A stretch of DNA of 64,000 nucleotides from Bacteroidales bacterium UBA7009. GTDB lineage: Bacteria; Bacteroidota; Bacteroidia; Bacteroidales; Paludibacteraceae. Shown one piece after another: positions 25,558 to 34,503 of this stretch. The position numbers were made by a program, and so were the translations under genes. Under the pieces are notes generated by a model. That model was given only the letters and a program-made list of their open reading frames with translations. It was not told the DNA's origin and searched no databases. The DNA lies in the NCBI GenBank assembly GCA_002449665.1, contig DJXH01000057.1:1-64000 (forward strand), written 5' to 3'. How positions within the stretch are numbered: position 1 is the stretch's first letter; each line of letters begins with the position of its first letter.

Positions 25558-26988
25558 ATGGAAAAATTTTCCGGAAAAACTCGCATCGAAAGCGATCTTA
25601 TCGGCGAGCTGCAGATTCCAGTAGAGGCTCTCTACGGAGTACAAACCCAACGTGGTATTGAGAATTTCCCCATCTCAAAGTTCAAACTTCAGGACTACCC
25701 TGCTTTCATCAACGGCTTGGCATACACCAAACTCGGTGCTGCTATGGCTAACCACGAACTCGGTCTGCTCACAGACGAACAGTTCAAGGGCATAAAGCAG
25801 GCTTGCGAAGAGATTCTGGCAGGCAAACACCACGATATGTTCCCCGTTGATATGATTCAAGGCGGCGCAGGTACTACCACCAACATGAATGCCAACGAGG
25901 TGATAGCCAACCGCGCACTGCAGATTATGGGACACGAACCGGGCGAATATCAATACTGCTCGCCTAACGACCATGTCAACTGCTCACAATCGACCAACGA
26001 TGCCTATCCCGCTGCCATACACATGGGTCTGTATGCCACTCACCTTGAGTATATGAAACACTATGAGCAACTCATAGCAGCCTTCCGGAAAAAAGCAGAC
26101 GAGTTTAAGAACGTACTCAAGATGGGTCGTACCCAACTTGAAGATGCCGTTCCTATGACTCTCGGTCAGACCTTCGGCGCGTTTGCAAGCATACTGCAAG
26201 ACGAAGTAAAACATCTTAACGATGCAGCCGAGGAGTTCCTTACCGTCAATATGGGTGCCACCGCTATCGGTACGGGCATCTGTTCAGAGCCCGGCTATTC
26301 GGAGAAATGCGTGAAAGCAATGGCACAAGTAACAGGCTGGAACGTTGTTCTCGCCGAAGACCTCGTTGCCGCTACAAGCGACACAAGCTGCATGGTAGGC
26401 TACTCAAGTGTTCTGCGCCGTATTGCCACCAAGATGAACAAGATTAGCAACGACCTGCGCCTGCTCGGCAGCGGTCCCAAATGCGGTCTGCACGAGATAG
26501 ACCTGCCCGCACGCCAACCCGGCAGCAGCATTATGCCCGGTAAGGTTAACCCCGTCATACCCGAGGTAATGAACCAGATTTGCTACAAGGTTATCGGTAA
26601 TGACCTCTGCGTTGCTATGTGCAACGAGGCTGCACAGATGGAACTTAACGCTATGGAGCCTACAATGGCACAATGCTGCTTCGAAAGCGCAGAGATAATG
26701 ATGAACGGTTTTGACGTTATGCGCAAATACTGCATTGACGGCATCAAAGCCAACGAAGAACGCTGCCGCAACTACATCACCGGCTCAATTGGTATAGTAA
26801 CTGCTCTCAACCCCATCATCGGCTACAAGAACTCCACCAAGATTGCCAAAGAAGCAATGGCAACAGGCAAGGGAGTATATGAACTTGTACTCGAACACGG
26901 TATTCTTACCAAGGAAGAGTTGGATACAATACTTAGTCCGGAGAATATGATTCGCCCCGTAAAACTTGACATCAAGCCGAGACGATGA
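25558..26988 (+). CDS. aspA: Aspartate ammonia-lyase
   Basis: Reversibly deaminates aspartate to fumarate. The 476-residue fumarase/aspartase-family enzyme has the signature GSSIMPGKVNPVIPE near residue 320, with the catalytic Ser in the mobile SS loop, and the aspartase-type N-terminus RIESDLIGELQIPVEALYG. ATG at 25558 is chosen over an in-frame TTG nine bases upstream. The stop overlaps rdgB as ATGA. A strong terminator lies 25 bases further on, inside rdgB. Confidence 0.94.
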   Translation: MEKFSGKTRIESDLIGELQIPVEALYGVQTQRGIENFPISKFKLQDYPAFINGLAYTKLGAAMANHELGLLTDEQFKGIKQACEEILAGKHHDMFPVDMIQGGAGTTTNMNANEVIANRALQIMGHEPGEYQYCSPNDHVNCSQSTNDAYPAAIHMGLYATHLEYMKHYEQLIAAFRKKADEFKNVLKMGRTQLEDAVPMTLGQTFGAFASILQDEVKHLNDAAEEFLTVNMGATAIGTGICSEPGYSEKCVKAMAQVTGWNVVLAEDLVAATSDTSCMVGYSSVLRRIATKMNKISNDLRLLGSGPKCGLHEIDLPARQPGSSIMPGKVNPVIPEVMNQICYKVIGNDLCVAMCNEAAQMELNAMEPTMAQCCFESAEIMMNGFDVMRKYCIDGIKANEERCRNYITGSIGIVTALNPIIGYKNSTKIAKEAMATGKGVYELVLEHGILTKEELDTILSPENMIRPVKLDIKPRR

Positions 26989-27590
26989 AAATAGTCTTTG
27001 CGACTAACAACAAGCATAAACTTTTGGAAGTACAACATATACTTCCAAAAGTTTATGCTCTTTTTTCACTTAAAGATATAGGTTTTACAAGTGATATAGA
27101 AGAAACAGGTACAACACTCGAAGACAATTCCGACATAAAAGCACAGACTGTATATAATTGGCTTAAAGACAATAAAATAACAAAATATAATGCCGTGTTT
27201 GCAGATGATACGGGACTCGAAGTGGATGCTCTCGGCGGAAAACCCGGAGTCTATTCTGCCCGATATGCCGGCGAACCTGCAAACGATAAAAACAACAGAC
27301 AAAAACTGCTACACGAACTAAAAGGAATAAAAGACCGCCAAGCAAGATTCAGAACGGTTGTAACACTAATCATAAACGGCAAGACTTACCAAACAGAAGG
27401 GCGTGTAGAAGGAAAAATAGACACTGAAGAACACGGCACGGAAGGGTTCGGATATGACTCACTCTTTATACCAGAAAACTACAACTGCCCTTTCGCCTGC
27501 CTTAAAAGTGAAGAGAAAAACAGAATAAGCCACAGGGCAAAAGCAATTGAAAACCTTGTGAAACTTTTAGAAAACAAAGACATAAAATGA
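26985..27590 (+). CDS. rdgB: dITP/XTP pyrophosphatase
   Basis: House-cleaning NTPase that removes dITP and XTP. The 201-residue protein has the N-terminal FATNNKHKLLEVQHIL (nucleotide-binding SxNxxK-type loop), ETGTTLEDNSDIKA, ADDTGLEVDALGGKPGVYSARYAG and EGFGYDSLFIP. Both neighbours overlap it by four bases (ATGA), implying coupled translation. Its codons 10-25 encode a perfect 20-bp-stem hairpin followed by a T-run, without disturbing the protein motif. Confidence 0.95.
   Translation: MKIVFATNNKHKLLEVQHILPKVYALFSLKDIGFTSDIEETGTTLEDNSDIKAQTVYNWLKDNKITKYNAVFADDTGLEVDALGGKPGVYSARYAGEPANDKNNRQKLLHELKGIKDRQARFRTVVTLIINGKTYQTEGRVEGKIDTEEHGTEGFGYDSLFIPENYNCPFACLKSEEKNRISHRAKAIENLVKLLENKDIK
27013..27066 (+). 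terminator. Intrinsic terminator inside the rdgB coding start
   Basis: AGCATAAACTTTTGGAAGTA (27013-27032) is followed by a 7-base loop and its exact reverse complement (27040-27059), then C and six T (27061-27066). This is a textbook intrinsic terminator, placed 25 bases after the aspA stop but within rdgB codons 10-28. It probably forms the aspA transcript end when rdgB is not being translated. Confidence 0.75.
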
Positions 27591-29914
27591 AACTCAAAAA
27601 GTTATTATCGCTTCTGCTGATAGTTGCATCATTGGCTGTAAATGCCGGACAAGTGGGAGAATGGAAATCCTATTTAGCCTACAACAACGTAAGAGAAATA
27701 GCAGAACTCGGGGACGAAATATTCGGTCTTGCCGGAGGTTCGCTTTTCTCCGTTAACACCAAAGACGGCGATATAACTTACTACAATAAACAAAACAGCC
27801 TTAACGGCTCTACAATAGACCATATATCCGCCAACAAAACCACAGGCACACTCGTCATATTCTACACCGACGGACTTATAGACCTGATGGACAAAAACGG
27901 CAAGACATACGCTATGACCGACTTATACCTCAAAGATATAAGTTCCACCAAAAACACCAACCATATATGGATGAGAAACGAGTATGCTTACTGTTCTATG
28001 AACTTCGGAATAATGGTAATCAACTTAAAGAAAAAGGAGATAACGGGAGTGTATTATGTCGGTGAAAACGGCAAAGAAACGAATATACTTCAGACTACTG
28101 CCACCACCGACAGCATATACGCCATAAGCGAAAATACACTGATTGCAGCATCTCTGAAAGATAACTTGCAGGACTATAACAATTGGAAGAAAATAACACT
28201 GCCGGACACCATAAAAACAATACAAAGTATTGCGGCACTAAACAATAATATATATTCACTGCAAGACCGGCAACTTTATAAATGGCAAAACGGGAAATGG
28301 ACGCTACTAAACACCTATTACCTTTTTGATAACCTTCGCTTTCAAGAAAAAATTTATTGCACGGCAGACTCAGCCGTATATGAACTCAATAACGATAAAC
28401 TGACTATTACTCCCCTTGTCTATAGCGCATACGATGTTATACCTAAATCGGGAGAATACTGGATAGCTGCAGACACTCACGGCATAGCGTTTCACGACAA
28501 AGAAAAGGACGAATTTTACAAGCCGCAGGGTCCGGCTGTAAACGAGCCGTATAGAATGAAGTTTGCATACGACAAACTATACGTAGTACCGGGCGCAAGA
28601 TGGGCAACAGAATCCGGCAAACCCGCATACGTAATGATATATGACGGCTTTACATGGACTAATATAACGTATGAGTACATAACATCTGCTACCGGATATA
28701 ACGTAACAGACTTTATGAACGTGGCAGTTGACCCGAACGACAACAACCACTTTGTAGTTACAAGTTACGGCAAAGGTCTGTTTGAGTTTTACGGAGATAA
28801 ACTGACTAAAGTATATACATATACAAACAGTCCTCTCAAAGCAGCCGCAACAGGTGCATACGAAGGAAACTACGTCAGAACGGATGCCGCTATGTATGAC
28901 AAAAACGGCAATCTTTATTTAGTCAATACCTCCTCGCGTGCCGATAATCTGCATATCATCTCACCTGCACAGATGGAAAAAGCACACAAGGCTACATACG
29001 CTAAATGGGATACAATCAATTTCTACCAAAACGGAGAACGAGTAACTATATACACTCCGCAGGAGATGTTTATAGACCGCAGATACGAAAACTGGAAATG
29101 GATACCTACCGCAAGAAGTTCTGCAGGACTGCTCCTTTTTGACGATAACAACACCATATACAATAAATATGACGACAGGTCATATTTCCGAACAAACTTC
29201 ACTGACCAAGATAACAACTCAATCCAACCGGAAGCGGTATATTGCGCAGTGCAAGACCATAACAACGATATATGGATAGGTACAAATGCAGGTATAATAA
29301 CTATTCCTTCATCTGTTGATTTCCGCACTTCAAACAGTTGCGAAAGAATAAAAATAGCACGAAATGACGGCACTAACCTCGCAGACTATCTTCTTAATAC
29401 AGAGCAGGTAAATGCCATAGCAATAGACGGCTCAAATCGTAAATGGATTGCAACTGAAAGTAGTGGTCTGTATCTGATGTCGGCAGACGGAATAACTACT
29501 ATTGAGCATTTTACAACAGATAATTCACCTATCTTGTCGGATAAAGTAATATCGCTTGCCATTGACCCGAAAAACGGACTTGTATACATAGGCACCGAAA
29601 AAGGCATAATGTCTTACCAAAGCGATGCATCTGAACCAAAAGAAGATTACAGCAACATATACGCATTTCCAAATCCGGTAAGAGAAGACTACGATGGTGT
29701 AATAACCATAACGGGACTAATGGATGAAACCGTTATTCACATAACCGACAACGGCGGGAACGTAATATATGAAACACGCGGAAACGGAGGATTGGCTGTT
29801 TGGAACGGCAGAAACAAACAAGGAGAAAAAGTGAGAAGCGGAATTTATACTGTATTCTGCAACACCGCCGACGGCAAAAACCACACTGTTATTAAAATAA
29901 TGATAATAAACTGA
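27587..29914 (+). CDS. porZ: PorZ-like type IX secretion beta-propeller protein
   Basis: A 775-residue exported protein: signal peptide (MKLKKLLSLLLIVASLAVNA), then repeated propeller blades of the two-component-regulator type (for example DIWIGTNAGIITIP, KWIATESSGLYLMS, GLVYIGTEKGIMSY), then a type IX C-terminal domain (FPNPVREDYDG ... SGIYTVFCNTADG). Order and length match PorZ of Porphyromonas, a surface part of the attachment complex that shuttles A-LPS. It overlaps rdgB by four bases. It converges with the EptA-like gene, the stop codons touching. Confidence 0.82.
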   Translation: MKLKKLLSLLLIVASLAVNAGQVGEWKSYLAYNNVREIAELGDEIFGLAGGSLFSVNTKDGDITYYNKQNSLNGSTIDHISANKTTGTLVIFYTDGLIDLMDKNGKTYAMTDLYLKDISSTKNTNHIWMRNEYAYCSMNFGIMVINLKKKEITGVYYVGENGKETNILQTTATTDSIYAISENTLIAASLKDNLQDYNNWKKITLPDTIKTIQSIAALNNNIYSLQDRQLYKWQNGKWTLLNTYYLFDNLRFQEKIYCTADSAVYELNNDKLTITPLVYSAYDVIPKSGEYWIAADTHGIAFHDKEKDEFYKPQGPAVNEPYRMKFAYDKLYVVPGARWATESGKPAYVMIYDGFTWTNITYEYITSATGYNVTDFMNVAVDPNDNNHFVVTSYGKGLFEFYGDKLTKVYTYTNSPLKAAATGAYEGNYVRTDAAMYDKNGNLYLVNTSSRADNLHIISPAQMEKAHKATYAKWDTINFYQNGERVTIYTPQEMFIDRRYENWKWIPTARSSAGLLLFDDNNTIYNKYDDRSYFRTNFTDQDNNSIQPEAVYCAVQDHNNDIWIGTNAGIITIPSSVDFRTSNSCERIKIARNDGTNLADYLLNTEQVNAIAIDGSNRKWIATESSGLYLMSADGITTIEHFTTDNSPILSDKVISLAIDPKNGLVYIGTEKGIMSYQSDASEPKEDYSNIYAFPNPVREDYDGVITITGLMDETVIHITDNGGNVIYETRGNGGLAVWNGRNKQGEKVRSGIYTVFCNTADGKNHTVIKIMIIN

Positions 29915-31426
29915 TTACTTGAATATATCAAAATTATCGTTATTTCCTTCCACTTCTATTCCGGCAGCAGACAAGACGGAATAAAATAAAAAATCAGTGT
30001 TGTAATGCTTATCTTTATTATATCTTAAAGCATTACATTTTTCGGGAAACATCTCGGCATATTTATCGGAATACCATACTAATGCGGCAGGTAGATGTGC
30101 GGCTGCCGCGTCGTTTGCATGCAGGTAATTACCATCTTCACCAAGTGCTTCACCATGGTCTGAAATATAAAACAGAACAGCAGGTGAAGATTGGAATAGA
30201 GAAATTATACTATCCAATATATAATCAGTATATACTACTGTGTTATCATACGAATTACACAACTGCTCCAAACTGTTGTTTCTTGCTATGCGATTTTCAG
30301 TTATAGGCGAAAAATGGTAAAAACTGTCAGGAACGTGATTATTATAATACCAGTGAGATCCTATTGTATGAATGACATATAAATTTTTGGCATGCTTTTG
30401 GTTTCTTAAAGATAGATTAAGTTCAGTCAGCAAATCATCGTCATACCACGGCTGAAAAACAAACACTGTCTTATCAGCATTAGGGAAAATGGCAGTATCA
30501 GCCTCAAGTATATACCTGCTGTAACTTTTTCCTAAATCCTGATTTGAAATCCACGTAGTATTATATTCCTCATTTTTTAAATAATATAGAAAAGAATGAG
30601 ACGAATAGGCAAGTTCTTTGTTTATGCTATCTGCGGGAGTAAGTATATGAGGAAGACTGGCAGCGGTATATGTATATTCACTGTATATATCAGAAAGTGA
30701 AACTACATTATACCTAAGTTGCAACCTCGGACAAGTATTTCTTTGATATCCGTTAAGCGACAAGTGATCTGCGCGCAGAGCCTCACCTAAAACTACTATC
30801 ACATTAAGAGAATCTGTATTGTTTACAATTTTATAGTCTATTTCCGTCAGTTTCTTATTGCGCTGCAATTCTATTCCTATATATTCCTTAACGCTACATA
30901 CAACATTCATAGGATAACGCTGATTGATGCTGTTATGAAGGCGGCTATTGGCAAAATAATACAACAAAAATAGTGTTAAAACTGAGATAAAGGTAATAAG
31001 TTTATAATTTAAATCCAACTTTTTGAAGCGAAAATAAATAATACCGAGAGACAGAAGCAAATTAAAAATAACCCATAAAATAAGCGAATATGATACCACT
31101 GCTGCAACCGTACCTTGATTTGTATGGAGTGTAACATCTATTATCATAGGTGTAATAGTTGCTTTATACGCTACGCGGTAATAAGATACCACCGCACCAA
31201 GAAGAAAATATAAAGGCAGAAATACTGCAAATAAATGCTTTTCTATACAATATATATATATAAGCAAAAATTGGAATATACCGAGTGCGACAACGTATGA
31301 GAAAAGAGTAAAAAAAGTGGAAATGGAGTTGACTGGGCTGTCGGTAAAGTCAGGCAATACAAAACATAGAGTGGTATAAAATGCCACTGCAAAAACAAAT
31401 AGCGAGTTTTTAATAATATCCTTCAA
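29915..31426 (-). CDS. Phosphoethanolamine transferase (EptA-like sulfatase-fold protein)
   Basis: A 503-residue protein with five N-terminal membrane helices (to about residue 165) and a periplasmic alkaline-phosphatase-fold domain: VVLGEALRADHLSLNGY, the nucleophile Thr region YTYTAASLPHIL, WISNQDLG, VIHTIGSHWYY and YISDHGEALGE with HLPA. This is the EptA/CptA layout; in Bacteroidales such enzymes modify lipid A or other glycans with phosphoethanolamine. Exact acceptor not readable. It follows recO by 12 bases. Confidence 0.85.
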   Translation of the reverse strand: MKDIIKNSLFVFAVAFYTTLCFVLPDFTDSPVNSISTFFTLFSYVVALGIFQFLLIYIYCIEKHLFAVFLPLYFLLGAVVSYYRVAYKATITPMIIDVTLHTNQGTVAAVVSYSLILWVIFNLLLSLGIIYFRFKKLDLNYKLITFISVLTLFLLYYFANSRLHNSINQRYPMNVVCSVKEYIGIELQRNKKLTEIDYKIVNNTDSLNVIVVLGEALRADHLSLNGYQRNTCPRLQLRYNVVSLSDIYSEYTYTAASLPHILTPADSINKELAYSSHSFLYYLKNEEYNTTWISNQDLGKSYSRYILEADTAIFPNADKTVFVFQPWYDDDLLTELNLSLRNQKHAKNLYVIHTIGSHWYYNNHVPDSFYHFSPITENRIARNNSLEQLCNSYDNTVVYTDYILDSIISLFQSSPAVLFYISDHGEALGEDGNYLHANDAAAAHLPAALVWYSDKYAEMFPEKCNALRYNKDKHYNTDFLFYSVLSAAGIEVEGNNDNFDIFK

Positions 31427-31438
31427 GGCGGAAATAAA

Positions 31439-31957
31439 TTAAAACATATTTATAAGCTCGTAGGAACTCAAATCTTTCAGTTCGTCTATTATTTCCCCAC
31501 CATAGCCCAAAACAACAGACAAACGTTCTATAAACAATTCAGGTATATTCTCTACCGAATCCGCTGAATCAAGTTCTTTTATGCTGCCAAGCAGAAATTT
31601 GTAAAGTTCTTCGTCCTCCATCTGATGTTTTACTACTTTGCTAAACGCTTCTGCAATAAAAAGCGATATACACATCTTCTTTGTGTCTGAAAGCAAACTC
31701 CGTGGTATGTATGACAGACTAACTGATTTTACGTAATTATACTGCTTTACCGGATTGATGTCCGCCGTAATCTGAACCACTGACATAGGGTACAGTATAT
31801 TGAGGTTTGCTTTGCTTTTTTTGCCGTTTGATGTCCCTTTCTTGCCATATACAACAAACATCATTCTGCCATAAGTTTTTGTATATACATACAGCAAGGA
31901 CGAAGTGTCGCCGTGAGGTGTAAGAGAAAGTACTATGGCATCCAAGACTTGTAGCAA
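31439..31957 (-). CDS. recO: DNA repair protein RecO (short form)
   Basis: RecO helps load RecA with RecR. The N-terminal OB-fold is clear (DAIVLSLTPHGDTSSLLYVYTKTYGRMMFVVYGKK), followed by the helical segment (KKMCISLFIAEAFSKVVKHQ). At 172 residues it lacks roughly the last 60-70 residues of typical Bacteroidota RecO, and the next gene starts 12 bases after its stop, so the short form is not a frameshift in view. The only usable start is a TTG at 31957, since the frame is closed four codons upstream. Confidence 0.8.
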   Translation of the reverse strand: MLQVLDAIVLSLTPHGDTSSLLYVYTKTYGRMMFVVYGKKGTSNGKKSKANLNILYPMSVVQITADINPVKQYNYVKSVSLSYIPRSLLSDTKKMCISLFIAEAFSKVVKHQMEDEELYKFLLGSIKELDSADSVENIPELFIERLSVVLGYGGEIIDELKDLSSYELINMF

Positions 31958-32151
31958 TATAAAATATTATATAAGTTTTATAAATTCTATGTTTATTATA
32001 TTCTATTGATAGTGTAGAAAACCGGTTTATCTTTTTGTCTTATAGCAGTTAAAATTTACTTTCACTTTTCTTTATATTGTAGATTCGAATTAACAACATC
32101 GGTTTTTGTACATTTATCAACACTTATTGACATTGTTGTTTATAACTTTGT
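31958..32151. other. A/T-rich spacer between recO and corA
   Basis: A 194-base gap, notably A/T-rich. No convincing promoter of the TTTG/TAnnTTTGC type is seen on the minus strand for recO, and no terminator hairpin with a T-run after corA. A TAACTTTGT sequence on the plus strand near 32143 has no proper -33 box and no gene to serve. Confidence 0.4.
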
Positions 32152-33099
32152 CTATAACCACTTTTTCAGTTTGAAAATGAGCAGGACAAAAAGTGTAAAC
32201 ACTACCATTATGCAAAGTGCGAACGGGTAGCCTAAACGCCAATGCAGTTCCGGCATAAAGTCGAAGTTCATACCATACATACTTGCAATAAGGGTAGGGG
32301 GAAGGAAGACAATATTCACTACCGTAAATATCTTGATAATCTTGTTTTGCTCTATATTTACGAGACCGAGGAAGGTATCTTGCAGGTAGTCAAGACGGTC
32401 AAAACCGAAACGTGTATAGTCAAAAAGCGAGTTTATATCTTTAATTATCATTGTGAGACGCGGCTGCAGGTCGTTAGGGAAGAGGTCGCATTTAAGAAAA
32501 TTGCTTATAACCCGCTGTTTATCCATTATATTCTGACGTATGACGGTTACTTTTTCCTGCAAGTCCTTAATCTGTATAAGTACATCTTCGTCCATTCGGT
32601 CGGTAGCATTGATTTCAGATGAAAGATTAGTGATAAGGTCAGTGGTATCTTCTATAAGGTCTGCATCTTTCTCAACTCGTGTTTCCATCAATGCCACAAG
32701 AACGTGGTATCCGCTCGGAAAATTCCGCGCATTGACAAACATACGTTTTACCGTCTCGTTAAAACTGCCGAGTTCGACATCGCGGGTGGTAACGAGTATA
32801 TTGTTTTTAACGATAAAATTGACGGGTTCAACGGAAAAATCTTCTTTAAGGAAGTTGGAGTTTGCCACTATCGAATCGTCCGTTTGGATATATCGGCTTG
32901 ACATCTCAATTTCTTCCATCTCTTCGTCTTCCTGAATATCTATTTTAAGGAAACCTTCGAGAGTGTCCTCCGTCTTGTCGCTTACGTCAAGCAGGTCAAT
33001 CCATATAATATCGTGTTTGTCAAGTTCTTTAAGAGCGTTAATGGTGCGGGCAACTTTTATTTTTTCGTTGTCTTTATAGAATATCCTCAGTTCTGACAT
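32152..33099 (-). CDS. corA: CorA-family magnesium/metal transporter
   Basis: A 315-residue CorA: cytoplasmic alpha/beta domain, long stalk helices, and two C-terminal membrane helices with the selectivity motif YGMNFDFMPEL between them. It carries out Mg2+ (or Co2+/Ni2+) uptake as a pentamer. The tail is basic (FKLKKWL). The start overlaps the rsmA 3' end by 13 bases, so it is translated from the rsmA transcript. Confidence 0.93.
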   Translation of the reverse strand: MSELRIFYKDNEKIKVARTINALKELDKHDIIWIDLLDVSDKTEDTLEGFLKIDIQEDEEMEEIEMSSRYIQTDDSIVANSNFLKEDFSVEPVNFIVKNNILVTTRDVELGSFNETVKRMFVNARNFPSGYHVLVALMETRVEKDADLIEDTTDLITNLSSEINATDRMDEDVLIQIKDLQEKVTVIRQNIMDKQRVISNFLKCDLFPNDLQPRLTMIIKDINSLFDYTRFGFDRLDYLQDTFLGLVNIEQNKIIKIFTVVNIVFLPPTLIASMYGMNFDFMPELHWRLGYPFALCIMVVFTLFVLLIFKLKKWL

Positions 33100-33857
33100 T
33101 GTTCTAACATTTTAGTAAGTTCAACAAATTCTTCTACTGTTAGCTCTTCAGGTCTGCGCTTAAATATATTCTCTTCAAGTAAAAGATTACCTTTTCCTGC
33201 TAACTGCTGAAGAGAATTGCGCATCTGCTTTCGTCGCTGATTGAATGCGGTCTTTACCACTGTCTTGAATAGTTGCTCATTGCAGTCAAGTTTCTTTCTG
33301 CTGTTGCGGGTAAGACGTATGACAGCTGATTTTACCTTAGGAGGAGGTAAAAAGACGTTTTCATCGACGGTAAAGAGGTACTCTATATCGTAATATGATT
33401 GCAAAAATACGCTTAATATACCGTATGCTTTTTTTCCGGGTTTGGAAGCAATACGCTCTGCCACTTCCTTTTGTATCATTCCGGAGCATATTGGTATTCT
33501 GTCTTTATACTCAAGTACTTTGAAAAAAATCTGGCTTGAGATATTATAAGGATAGTTGCCTATGATATTAAACTCTCCTGTAGGATAGATAATATCAAGG
33601 TTAAACTTAAGAAAATCGCCTTCTATGAGATGCAGATGAGGATAATGCTCTTTAAGATAAACGACACTTTCACTGTCAAGTTCTATGGCAGTGAGATCAA
33701 TGTTTTCGTTTTGAAGAAGGAACTGCGTAAGGACTCCCATACCGGGACCAATTTCCAAAACTCTGCCCTGCGGTATGGTTTCAGCAATCTTTCGGGCTAT
33801 ACCCGAATCTTTCAAAAAGTGCTGTCCTAATGATTTTTTGGCGCGTACTTGTTGCAT
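33087..33857 (-). CDS. rsmA: 16S rRNA dimethyladenosine transferase
   Basis: Dimethylates A1518 and A1519 of 16S rRNA. The 256-residue protein starts VRAKKSLGQHFLKDSGIARKI and shows the SAM motif EIGPGMGVLTQFLL, the catalytic NYPYNIS and LPPPKVKSAVIRL. A consensus promoter lies upstream at 33932-33964. Confidence 0.96.
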   Translation of the reverse strand: MQQVRAKKSLGQHFLKDSGIARKIAETIPQGRVLEIGPGMGVLTQFLLQNENIDLTAIELDSESVVYLKEHYPHLHLIEGDFLKFNLDIIYPTGEFNIIGNYPYNISSQIFFKVLEYKDRIPICSGMIQKEVAERIASKPGKKAYGILSVFLQSYYDIEYLFTVDENVFLPPPKVKSAVIRLTRNSRKKLDCNEQLFKTVVKTAFNQRRKQMRNSLQQLAGKGNLLLEENIFKRRPEELTVEEFVELTKMLEQCQN

Positions 33858-33886
33858 TTTCCGGATAATAGTCGTCCATAATAAAT

Positions 33887-33918
33887 TTTGCTATGTTGAT
33901 AATTTAGTTTACCTTTGC
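33887..33918 (+). promoter_or_regulatory. Promoter of the gtrA-glgB-nagB operon
   Basis: TTTG (33887-33890), 19-base spacer, TACCTTTGC (33910-33918). Transcription would begin close to 33924 and read through the opposing rsmA promoter. Confidence 0.72.
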
Positions 33919-33931
33919 AGGCAAATTCGGC

Positions 33932-33964
33932 GCAAAGGTAAAGGTTTTATTTTGTTTGTGCAAA
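33932..33964 (-). promoter_or_regulatory. Promoter of rsmA-corA
   Basis: Minus strand: TTTG (33961-33964), 20-base spacer, TACCTTTGC (33932-33940). It faces the gtrA promoter, so the two predicted start points nearly coincide near 33925. Confidence 0.75.
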
Positions 33965-33979
33965 AAGTTAGGTAAAAAG

Positions 33980-34483
33980 ATGCAAAAGTTAAGCAATATA
34001 ATATCTCAAATTTTGGATTTTATATATACTCCCTTTAGGCGTTTAGTCCCGCAGCAGATTTTCCGATATGCTGCCTGCGGAGGGGGTAATATGGTGCTTG
34101 ACTGGATATTATATTTTGTTGTATATAACTTTATAGTAGGTCATAATCTCATTTATATAACTTTGCCGAACATATATTTTTTACCTTCTACTCTTTGTCT
34201 CACTCCCCATATAGCATCTCTATGTATAGTTTTTCCGATCACGCTTTTTACCGGTTTTTGGCTTAACCGTAACGTTACATTCAAAAATTCGTCTCTTCAT
34301 AGTTTAAGCCAGTTATTCAGATATTTTCTTGTAGTGATGCTAAATCTTGCCGTGAATTATTTCGGACTCAAACTTTGTGTTGAAGTATGGCAATGGTATC
34401 CTACGCCGAGCAAAATGTTTATAACCGTAATAACGGTCTTTATAAGTTTTTTCTGTCAAAAATACTTTTCTTTCCGCCGTTAA
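33980..34483 (+). CDS. GtrA-like flippase-family membrane protein
   Basis: A 167-residue protein with four membrane segments and the GtrA signatures FRYAACGGGNMVLDWILY and FWLNRNVTF, ending FFCQKYFSFRR. GtrA proteins are thought to flip polyprenyl-linked sugars or nucleotides across the inner membrane. The ATG at 33980 is preferred to an in-frame TTG at 33956, which lies within the rsmA promoter. It precedes glgB. Confidence 0.82.
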   Translation: MQKLSNIISQILDFIYTPFRRLVPQQIFRYAACGGGNMVLDWILYFVVYNFIVGHNLIYITLPNIYFLPSTLCLTPHIASLCIVFPITLFTGFWLNRNVTFKNSSLHSLSQLFRYFLVVMLNLAVNYFGLKLCVEVWQWYPTPSKMFITVITVFISFFCQKYFSFRR

Positions 34484-34503
34484 ATACTAAATACTAAATC
34501 ATT

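Noticed and set aside
32130..32152. Plus-strand promoter in the recO-corA gap
   Set aside because: TAACTTTGT resembles a -7 box but lacks a TTTG box at the proper distance, and no rightward gene follows.
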